From Euryarchaeota archaeon UBA596 (GTDB taxonomy: Archaea; Thermoplasmatota; Poseidoniia; Poseidoniales; Poseidoniaceae), in the NCBI GenBank assembly GCA_002498205.1, contig DAGQ01000039.1, positions 9,049-14,572 on the forward strand: a stretch of 5,524 nucleotides of DNA, written 5' to 3'. The notes under the pieces are model-generated. The model was not told where the DNA came from. It did no database searches and was given only the letters and a program-made list of their open reading frames with translations. A program made the position numbers and the translations under genes. This document shows, piece by piece, positions 1 through 5,213 of the stretch. Every line of letters starts with the position of its first letter. Position 1 is the first letter of the stretch.

Positions 1-605
1 ACGGATTAGAATATATGGTACGAGCCATTGAAGGTGCGGGATATAGTACAGAACAGATAGGAATTGCTTTGGATGTAGCAGCAACAGAATTTTATTCAGA
101 GGAAAAATATCAATTTGACAAAAAGAATCTAAGTGGAGAAAATTTAACTGAAATTTATTGTATGTGGGCGGACAAATATCCATTATTAAGTATAGAAGAT
201 CCTTTTGATGAGGATGATTGGGAATCTTGGAATCTATTAACAAAAAAGATAGGGAGACACTGTCAAATTGTGGGAGATGATTTGTATGTCACTCAGGCCA
301 AAAGATTACAACGAGGAATTAAATCTAAATCCTCAAATTCAATATTAGTAAAATTAAATCAAGTAGGAACTGTTACTGAAACATTTGAAACATTAAATTT
401 GGCTTGGGGGTCTAAATTTTCAACAGTAATTTCCCACCGTTCGGGAGAGACATCAGATGCAACAATTGCCGATTTAGCTGTAGGAAGTAATGCAGGCCAA
501 ATTAAAACCGGAGCACCAGCAAGAAGTGATAGAACATCAAAATACAATCAAATTTTAAGAATATCAGAGAAAATAGATAATTATGCAACACCCTTTAAGA
601 GGTGA
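1..605 (+). CDS. eno: Enolase (2-phosphoglycerate dehydratase), C-terminal half, 5' end outside the window
   Basis: Enolase interconverts 2-phosphoglycerate and phosphoenolpyruvate in cytoplasmic glycolysis and gluconeogenesis. The reading frame is open from base 3, giving 200 residues up to TGA at 603-605, about half of a normal enolase. Visible in order: the first Mg2+-ligand motif IALDVAATEFY (Asp at 72-74), IEDPFDEDDW (second ligand Glu at 195-197), IVGDDLYVT (third ligand Asp), SILVKLNQVGTVTET (catalytic base Lys at 351-353), ISHRSGET (substrate-binding His-Arg-Ser at 435-443) and AGQIKTGAPARSDR (Lys at 504-506). All active-site residues expected in this half are present. The catalytic glutamates of the N-terminal half lie off the window. 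The GAPARSDR ending is of archaeal type. The last codons carry the ribosome binding site of the next gene, so the two are probably cotranscribed and translationally coupled. Confidence 0.97.
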   Translation, partial: GLEYMVRAIEGAGYSTEQIGIALDVAATEFYSEEKYQFDKKNLSGENLTEIYCMWADKYPLLSIEDPFDEDDWESWNLLTKKIGRHCQIVGDDLYVTQAKRLQRGIKSKSSNSILVKLNQVGTVTETFETLNLAWGSKFSTVISHRSGETSDATIADLAVGSNAGQIKTGAPARSDRTSKYNQILRISEKIDNYATPFKR

Positions 606-606
606 T
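599..606 (+). promoter_or_regulatory. Strong Shine-Dalgarno site inside the enolase stop region
   Basis: GAGGTGAT is a perfect eight-base match to the archaeal 16S 3' end (anti-SD ATCACCTC). It overlaps the enolase TGA stop. Counting seven bases from the GAGG core leads exactly to ATC at 610, in frame with the dehydrogenase-like gene. The site therefore decides the start in the absence of any ATG, GTG or TTG in that frame before the first propeller blade. Confidence 0.7.
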
Positions 607-609
607 TAA

Positions 610-1710
610 ATCAAATCAAAAAAAATAATTAAAATAGGAGCAATAATAATAATTTTAATATTTATTTTAGGGGTTCTTAGAGAAGTTTCACCTTATGTTT
701 TTAAGCCAAAACCATCAATTATTGACGACGAAATCCAAATTGAGGAGGTTGCTAGTGGTTTAGGAAAACCAACTTGCTTATCTTGGATATCAGATGAGTG
801 GTTATTGGTTTGTGATACGCATACTCAATCAATTTTAGCACTTGAATTATTATCAGATGGGGGATTTTCAGATCCAGAAATAATTATTTCTAACTTAGAT
901 AATCCACATGGTGTTTTATTATGGGAAGATTTAGAAAATGGTGTTAAGAAAATATTCGTGAGCCAAGCAGGATCACTAAATTTTTGGCAAATTCTTGAAG
1001 GTGATACACCATTAGAATGGAAATACGGAGATATAGAAACAATTGTTGAAGGAGTTGCAACAGGAAATCATCAACAAAATGCAATAATTGAGGGACCAAA
1101 TAATACATTTTTTTGGCATTCTGGCTCAACATGCAATGTCTGTGATGAAGAAGATGAAAGAAGTGCAACAATAATTGAGATAGACCCAATTAATGAAAAT
1201 TATAGTATTATTGCAACGGGGGTTAGGAATTCATTTGATGGAGTCTGGGTACCTGAAATAGGATATATTTTCACAGATAATGGACATGATTGGAGCGGAG
1301 AATCCTATCCACCCGAAGAGATAAATTTACTAGAAATTGGAGGGTTTTATGGATGGCCAAATGTAACCGAAGAAAATCCAATTCCTCTTGGAAGCATCCC
1401 TCCAATTGGAACTTATACTCCACACTCTTCGGTAAATGGAATAGATTTAAGGCCTAAAAACTCGACTTTACCAGGAGAAGAAATCACATTATATGCAACA
1501 GTTTTCGGGTCTTGGAATACAGTTATTCCGGTCGGTAAAGAAATTATTCGAATCGATTTAATTCAGAATTCATCTCACCCACAGGGGTGGGAGACCGAAA
1601 TTACAGTAGTAGTTGAGAATTTAGCTACACCATTGCCATTAAAATTTCATCCTAATGGAGATTTATATTTTGCCGAATATGCGCATGGTACTTTATACAG
1701 ACTAACTTGA
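610..1710 (+). CDS. Membrane-anchored glucose/sorbosone dehydrogenase-like beta-propeller protein, apparent ATC start
   Basis: With ATC at 610 as start the protein has 366 residues. Residues 2-8 are Lys-rich and residues 9-23 are an uninterrupted Ile/Leu stretch, a signal anchor or uncleaved signal peptide that would put the rest outside the cytoplasm. The propeller begins near residue 40 (EEVASGLGKPTCLSW). It resembles the GSDH/L-sorbosone dehydrogenase family: GNHQQNAI with His154 where soluble PQQ glucose dehydrogenase has its catalytic His, then GSTCNVCDEEDERSATI, ATGVRNSFDGVW (Arg206), FTDNGHDW, SYPPEEINLL, GGFYGWP, and a closing blade with LKFHPNGDLYFAEY. Some members oxidise sugars using PQQ and Ca2+; many relatives have no known substrate, so neither cofactor nor substrate is assigned here. 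A TTG at 805 (residue 66) would delete the anchor and the first strand and is unlikely. Gene follows enolase with 4 bases between stop and start; its 3' end overlaps the convergent gene by 9 bp. Confidence 0.8.
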   Translation: MKSKKIIKIGAIIIILIFILGVLREVSPYVFKPKPSIIDDEIQIEEVASGLGKPTCLSWISDEWLLVCDTHTQSILALELLSDGGFSDPEIIISNLDNPHGVLLWEDLENGVKKIFVSQAGSLNFWQILEGDTPLEWKYGDIETIVEGVATGNHQQNAIIEGPNNTFFWHSGSTCNVCDEEDERSATIIEIDPINENYSIIATGVRNSFDGVWVPEIGYIFTDNGHDWSGESYPPEEINLLEIGGFYGWPNVTEENPIPLGSIPPIGTYTPHSSVNGIDLRPKNSTLPGEEITLYATVFGSWNTVIPVGKEIIRIDLIQNSSHPQGWETEITVVVENLATPLPLKFHPNGDLYFAEYAHGTLYRLT

Positions 1711-3777
1711 ATCCTTTTCACCCTCAGACTTTTTATTAATCTCTGAATTAATTAATGCAGTTTTTCCATCTTGAGTTATTTTCCAAACTTTCTTAAATTT
1801 TCTATATTTATAAATTATATAATTATTTAAAAATAAATTTGAAAGATGATAATTTACTAATGAAGGAGTTCTTTTCAAATTATTAGATAATTGAGAAAGA
1901 GTAAATTCTTCACTATCTTTTTCTTCAATCTTCACCAAAATAGCATGTTGAGTACTTCCATATATTACTCGTGCAGGAGGTTTTGGTAGCGATTTTAATT
2001 CATCCATTTCTACGTGATGGGTATAATAGCGTAATTTTCTACCGTCCCCAACAGACCAAACTAAATTCTCTTTCTCTAATACACTTAAATGATGAGCCAT
2101 TTGTCCGTTACTCAAACTTAAAACATTCTTTATTAAAGCTACATGAGCACCTTGATTACCACTTAAAAATCCTAGAATCCTTCCTCTTTGAAACTCACCA
2201 TTTTCTCTTTTCATACCTAGTAAAATCGCTGATAGCGCCAACCATTTTTTATTGAATGGGAACCTAATAGTTTCAGAACTTAAAATATATCCTGCCATAA
2301 TAACAGTGGGAGTAGTAATACCGATTGCAGCCATTTTAATTGTAAAAATAGTAAAAACACCTTCTTTACCCTCTAATTCCACACCCTTCTGTATGTTGTC
2401 ACAAGACTCATCAAAGCATAACTCAAGATCTTGACACCCATCTTTATTTAGATCAATTGTTGCAAAATCGTCAGGACATAAATCAAGGGAATCTGGAATA
2501 TTGTCTAAATCAAAATCTATATTCAAATCACAACCATCTGCAATCCCATCATTATCTAGATCAATATTGTCATCATAGCCTTTACATTTATCTTCATGAT
2601 CTGGTACTCCATCATTATCAAAATCTACTAAATCATCACAATCATCAGGGATACCATCAATATCAAAATCTACTAAATCATCACCATTTGGACATATATC
2701 CTCAGAATCTCTAACACTATCAAAATCACTATCAACGAAAATATCGCAACCATCAGGTATTGAATCTAGATCTAAATCGATTGAATCATTATATCCTTCG
2801 CATAAATCATTTTCATCGGCAACCCCGTCATTATCTGAATCGATTAAATTATCACAACCGTCAATGATTCCATCATTATCTTCATCAATCCAATCTGGAC
2901 CGCTTAAACATAGGTCTTCTGAATCAATGATTCCATCATCATCTACATCTGTAAAATCATCACAATCATTTGGAATTCCATCATTATCCGAATCTATCAA
3001 ATCATTTCCATTTGGACAAATATCAAAATTGTCAAAAACACCATCATTGTCAGAATCAGGACACCCTTGATTATTCACTAATACCCCAATCATGGTATCC
3101 CAGCACAAATCTTGATCATCTTTTATTCCATCATTATCAGAATCAGGAACTCCAATAAATACATCAAAAGTTATTTCTGAATTCGGGCACTCAACATTAC
3201 CATCATTTTCACAGTTTTGAATAATTACTTTTGCATGAAGAGTAATGAATACATCAATTTCTGCATCTTTATCAATATGCATCTCCCATTGCACCCTTAA
3301 CATTCGATTTGGAAGAATTTTTTCAAATTCAGCAACATCATTGAATTGATTTTCAGTAGTTCTTGCACCTGTATCGCTGCTTCCATACCCTCCACCGGAA
3401 CCTCCGCCAGAACCTCCTCCATTATCTGAACCTCCTCCACTATTATCGCCTCCATTTGTGTTCGTAGGTGGGTGGCAGGTATTTTCACCACAAGCCAAGA
3501 TGTCATCATCCCAATTAAGGTCTACACCAGGATTCTCAATTTCCTCATCGCAAAAATTAGCCAAATTTAATACTAGAGTAGCATTTTCACCAGGTTCCCA
3601 AAAACCATCCATGTCAGCATCTTTAAACACAGTACTACCAATACTTACTTCTAAACAATCTGAACCATTTGAATAGTAAACTATCTTATTTTCCATGGTC
3701 TTAACTTCATAATTTGTAATTGTTGTAATACTTAAGATTAACATTAAAAATGTTAAAATGATAGTCGTCCTTCTCAT
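1702..3777 (-). CDS. Transmembrane one-component transcription regulator: TSP3 calcium-binding ectodomain plus tandem cytoplasmic winged helices
   Basis: The 691-residue protein has a signal peptide or anchor (residues 4-21, after MRR). Residues 31-103 look like an Ig-like/CARDB-type domain, with the DGFWEPGENATLVLNLAN pattern and four Cys. A Gly/Ser/Asn linker (about 108-135) leads to a second domain (140-210) with two Cys. Residues 211-455 are thrombospondin type 3 repeats, about 13 DxDxDG calcium loops. A hydrophobic segment at 474-499 is the membrane crossing, with Lys481 and Pro490 inside it; a short hydrophobic stretch at 512-521 follows. The cytoplasmic part contains one winged helix (about 528-590; NGQMAHHLSVLEKENLV then a basic wing GDGRKLRYY) and a second (about 607-676; PSLVNYHLSNLFLNNYI). 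The first resembles membrane-linked ArsR/MarR-like helices of Euryarchaeota. No kinase or receiver is present, so it would sense outside and bind DNA directly. ATG at 3777 precedes a textbook signal sequence; no SD site is seen, so it is probably leaderless. Ligand and targets are unknown. Confidence 0.85.
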   Translation of the reverse strand: MRRTTIILTFLMLILSITTITNYEVKTMENKIVYYSNGSDCLEVSIGSTVFKDADMDGFWEPGENATLVLNLANFCDEEIENPGVDLNWDDDILACGENTCHPPTNTNGGDNSGGGSDNGGGSGGGSGGGYGSSDTGARTTENQFNDVAEFEKILPNRMLRVQWEMHIDKDAEIDVFITLHAKVIIQNCENDGNVECPNSEITFDVFIGVPDSDNDGIKDDQDLCWDTMIGVLVNNQGCPDSDNDGVFDNFDICPNGNDLIDSDNDGIPNDCDDFTDVDDDGIIDSEDLCLSGPDWIDEDNDGIIDGCDNLIDSDNDGVADENDLCEGYNDSIDLDLDSIPDGCDIFVDSDFDSVRDSEDICPNGDDLVDFDIDGIPDDCDDLVDFDNDGVPDHEDKCKGYDDNIDLDNDGIADGCDLNIDFDLDNIPDSLDLCPDDFATIDLNKDGCQDLELCFDESCDNIQKGVELEGKEGVFTIFTIKMAAIGITTPTVIMAGYILSSETIRFPFNKKWLALSAILLGMKRENGEFQRGRILGFLSGNQGAHVALIKNVLSLSNGQMAHHLSVLEKENLVWSVGDGRKLRYYTHHVEMDELKSLPKPPARVIYGSTQHAILVKIEEKDSEEFTLSQLSNNLKRTPSLVNYHLSNLFLNNYIIYKYRKFKKVWKITQDGKTALINSEINKKSEGEKDSS
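2413..3147 (-). repeat. Coding tandem repeat: 108-bp units encoding TSP3 calcium loops
   Basis: Within the regulator gene, residues 240-455 form six units of 36 residues (108 bp; bases 3060-2413), each a 21-residue half (DxDxDGxxDxxDxC type) plus a 15-residue half ending in a CD pair. Loop starts fall at residues 240, 261, 276, 297, 312, 333, 348, 369, 384, 405, 420 and 441, alternating 21 and 15 without exception. One further loop at residue 211 precedes the array with a 29-residue spacing. Three loops lose the usual Gly (IDLDLDS, VDSDFDS, IDFDLDN), and the last half-unit is degenerate. An exact 24-base repeat at 2616-2639 and 2661-2684, 45 bases apart, suggests recent local duplication or homogenisation. 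TSP3 repeats are known to wrap Ca2+ ions; binding here is inferred. Confidence 0.9.
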
Positions 3778-3801
3778 GCTAATATTAATTCGTAGAAAGT
3801 C

Positions 3802-3815
3802 TTCATTATAATGAA
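3802..3815 (-). promoter_or_regulatory. Perfect 14-bp palindrome overlapping the presumed TATA box of the regulator gene
   Basis: TTCATTATAATGAA reads identically on both strands. It lies 25-38 bp upstream of the ATG at 3777, and its centre TTATAAT sits where an archaeal TATA box would be for a leaderless or nearly leaderless transcript. No SD site is found between it and the ATG, which supports that reading. A palindrome here could be an operator for a dimeric winged-helix protein, including the product itself. The gap from the aminotransferase stop (3839) is 61 bp and AT-rich, with short T runs on the minus strand just after that stop (about 3821-3838) that might weakly terminate it. Confidence 0.4.
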
Positions 3816-3838
3816 TATTGGGTCAATAAATTGTAAAA

Positions 3839-4978
3839 TTATAAATTATTCAACCATTTTTTAAGTCTTTTACACCCTTCTTCAATATTTTCAATACTAG
3901 TAGCATAAGAAATTCTAACTAAACCCTCGCCTTTTTCCATTAATGATCCAGGGATTAAGTGTACACGCGCTTCTTCAAGGGCTCTTTTTGCAAATGTCAT
4001 ATCATCCATACCAGTGTTGGTGATATCCATTAAAACATAAAAGGCCCCTTCTGGATTAGGAACAGTTATTCCTTTAATTCCAGTTAATTCTTCAATTACT
4101 TTCTCTCTTCTTTGTTTGAATGCCTTTGTCATTTTAGCGACCTCTTCATGGCAAGAAAGAGCTAATTCGGCTGCAGGCATTAAAAAAGTCGGAACATGAG
4201 TTGCTGCATTTGCATGACATTTGAATAAAGCACTCATCGCATTTTCAGGGCCAGTAACAAATCCTAATCTCCATCCAGTCATTGCCCATGATTTAGACCA
4301 CCCTCCTATCACAATAGTCCTTTCAAAACCCCCAGGTAGGGTGGAAGGAGATATGTGAGGCCAATCTACCCAAGTCATTGTTGCATAAATTTCATCAGAT
4401 AATATCCATAAATCATATTTTTCAGCAAATTTAATAATTTTTCCAAGCTCTTCTGGAGTATATACAGCACCAGTAGGATTGTTTGGTGAATTAATTAAAA
4501 TCATAGTAGTTTTTTCCGAAATAGCAGCCTCCATTGCCTCAAAATCAGGATGATAATTATCTCTTCTAACAGGAACATGAATAGGTTTCATTCCTAATAA
4601 TTTAATTTGAGCATCATAAGTCGCCCAAGAAGGGGAAAGAAGCATTACTTCATCTCCGGGATTTCCTAAACCCATTAGAGAATAAAGAATAGTTTGTTTA
4701 CATCCAGGAGCAATCAATACTCTCTCCATTGCGGCATCTATATTGAATTCTGTCCTCAAATAAGCAGCAACAGATTCACAAAGACTTTCAGAACCAGGTT
4801 GTCTAGTATAGAATGTTTCACCCATTTTTAATGATTTTATAGCCTCATTACGGATGATTTCAGGAGTTACAAAGTCTGGTTGTCCAACGGTAAATCGTAT
4901 TACATCAGCAGGAGGTGCAGTAAAAAAAGATGCAAACCCTACACCAACATCATCAATATTTTTGTTTATAGACGGCAT
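3839..4978 (-). CDS. Class I PLP-dependent aminotransferase (aspartate aminotransferase-like)
   Basis: A cytoplasmic fold-type I aminotransferase moving an amino group between an amino acid and a 2-oxo acid through pyridoxal phosphate. At 379 residues the length is typical. Visible motifs: FTVGQPDFVTPE near the N-terminus (substrate contact region), TRQPGSESL, INSPNNPTG (conserved Asn167), LSDEIYATM (Asp195 to the pyridine nitrogen, Tyr198), GGWSKSWAMTGWRLGF with the Schiff-base Lys229, and GEGLVRISYAT with the carboxylate-binding Arg355. These are the hallmarks of the aspartate/aromatic subgroup I-gamma; the exact substrate (Asp, aromatic amino acids, Ala) cannot be read from sequence. ATG at 4978 is chosen because an SD-like GGAGATG precedes it and the family begins there; a TTG at 5068 would add 30 residues of no family resemblance. 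It is divergent from the tRNA gene and lies upstream of the regulator on the same strand. Confidence 0.93.
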   Translation of the reverse strand: MPSINKNIDDVGVGFASFFTAPPADVIRFTVGQPDFVTPEIIRNEAIKSLKMGETFYTRQPGSESLCESVAAYLRTEFNIDAAMERVLIAPGCKQTILYSLMGLGNPGDEVMLLSPSWATYDAQIKLLGMKPIHVPVRRDNYHPDFEAMEAAISEKTTMILINSPNNPTGAVYTPEELGKIIKFAEKYDLWILSDEIYATMTWVDWPHISPSTLPGGFERTIVIGGWSKSWAMTGWRLGFVTGPENAMSALFKCHANAATHVPTFLMPAAELALSCHEEVAKMTKAFKQRREKVIEELTGIKGITVPNPEGAFYVLMDITNTGMDDMTFAKRALEEARVHLIPGSLMEKGEGLVRISYATSIENIEEGCKRLKKWLNNL

Positions 4979-4983
4979 TACTT

Positions 4984-4990
4984 CATCTCC
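4984..4990 (-). promoter_or_regulatory. Shine-Dalgarno site of the aminotransferase gene
   Basis: On the minus strand GGAGATG (4990-4984) is followed by five bases and then ATG at 4978. GGAG is spaced eight bases from the start, and the site differs by one base from the archaeal ideal GGAGGTG. It fixes the start at 4978 rather than the upstream TTG. Confidence 0.65.
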
Positions 4991-5053
4991 TTGAATTACT
5001 TGTGTGCGAACTAAGCCCTTCAAGGTGCTGATTATCTTAATGCAAACGATTTG

Positions 5054-5062
5054 AAATATTAT
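5054..5062. promoter_or_regulatory. AT-rich TATA-like element between aminotransferase and tRNA-Cys, possibly bidirectional
   Basis: GAAATATTATG around 5053-5063 contains a near-symmetrical AT core. It lies about 23-31 bp upstream of the tRNA 5' end at 5085, the normal distance for an archaeal TATA box. Read on the other strand (TAATATTT) it could also drive the aminotransferase gene, giving a leader of about 50 nt that contains its SD site. Other AT-rich words nearby could serve instead. Confidence 0.3.
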
Positions 5063-5084
5063 GAACAATCAGGCATAATCTAAA

Positions 5085-5158
5085 GCACGGGTGTCAGAGC
5101 GGCTATGTCGGGGATTGCAAATCCTCTTACCTGGGTTCAAATCCCAGCCTGTGCTCCA
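5085..5158 (+). tRNA. tRNA-Cys, anticodon GCA, CCA encoded
   Basis: The sequence folds as a complete tRNA without intron. Acceptor stem GCACGGG pairs with CCTGTGC (one G-U), the anticodon stem GGGGA pairs with TCCTC (one G-U) around loop TTGCAAA with anticodon GCA at 5117-5119, and the T arm is CTGGG-TTCAAAT-CCCAG. The discriminator base is T (5155), the identity base of cysteine tRNAs, and CCA follows in the DNA (5156-5158). The D arm has only two clear pairs (5095-5096 with 5106-5107); the pair at 10-25 is T opposite T (5094, 5108). The D loop keeps the GG pair (5101-5102). Confidence 0.95.
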
Positions 5159-5159
5159 T

Positions 5160-5180
5160 TTGTATACTAAAACTATACAA
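5160..5180. repeat. Inverted repeat directly after the tRNA and before the ABC gene TATA box
   Basis: TTGTATA (5160-5166) and TATACAA (5174-5180) are exact inverted arms around a seven-base spacer. The site begins two bases after the tRNA CCA and ends three bases before the TATA box of the next gene, placing it at about -54 to -34 relative to the ATG at 5214. It could be an activator or repressor site, or help end the tRNA transcript; it lacks the T tract of a bacterial terminator. Confidence 0.45.
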
Positions 5181-5182
5181 CA

Positions 5183-5190
5183 TATAAAAA
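5183..5190 (+). promoter_or_regulatory. TATA box of a probably leaderless ABC transporter gene
   Basis: TATAAAAA is centred about 27 bp upstream of ATG 5214, the distance expected between an archaeal TATA box and the first transcribed base. No SD site stands before the ATG (the bases before it are GTCGG). Both facts point to transcription starting at or next to the A of the start codon. Confidence 0.6.
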
Positions 5191-5206
5191 GCCAAATTTA
5201 TTGGCT
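5190..5206. repeat. Hairpin-capable inverted repeat between TATA box and start codon, operator candidate
   Basis: AGCCAA (5190-5195) and TTGGCT (5201-5206) are exact inverted arms around ATTTA. If the transcript is leaderless, the element is not in the mRNA but sits between the TATA box and the transcription start, a classic place for an archaeal repressor to block RNA polymerase recruitment. If transcription instead starts further upstream, it would be an mRNA hairpin next to the start codon. Confidence 0.45.
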
Positions 5207-5213
5207 ATGTCGG

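Noticed and set aside
359..547. A 62-codon minus-strand frame inside enolase.
   Set aside because: It lies opposite the most conserved part of enolase and shows no features of its own.
805..807. TTG at 805 as start of the dehydrogenase-like gene.
   Set aside because: It would cut away the membrane anchor and the first propeller strand (EEVASGLGKPTCLSW), both clearly encoded upstream, and has no SD site.
944..1189. An 81-codon Leu-rich minus-strand frame inside the dehydrogenase-like gene.
   Set aside because: The Leu/His richness is the reverse complement of Glu/Asp/Asn-rich codons in the real gene; no start signals.
2413..3060. Regular tandem spacing resembling a CRISPR or satellite array.
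   Set aside because: The units are diverged, in frame, multiples of three bases and encode calcium loops; there are no identical repeats with unique spacers.
3297..3509. A 70-codon minus-strand frame beside the regulator's Gly-rich linker.
   Set aside because: Out-of-frame reading of the same linker; the main frame continues through it with consistent domains on both sides.
1971..3676. Several open frames on the plus strand opposite the regulator gene (60-94 codons).
   Set aside because: They are antisense shadows of the TSP3 and helix coding sequence: compositionally skewed (His/Gln/Asn or Ser/Pro rich), no family resemblance, and no SD or TATA element in front.
4979..5068. TTG at 5068 as start of the aminotransferase (30 extra residues).
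   Set aside because: The extension shows no family resemblance and skips the well-placed SD site and ATG at 4978; it would also require the SD site to lie within coding sequence.
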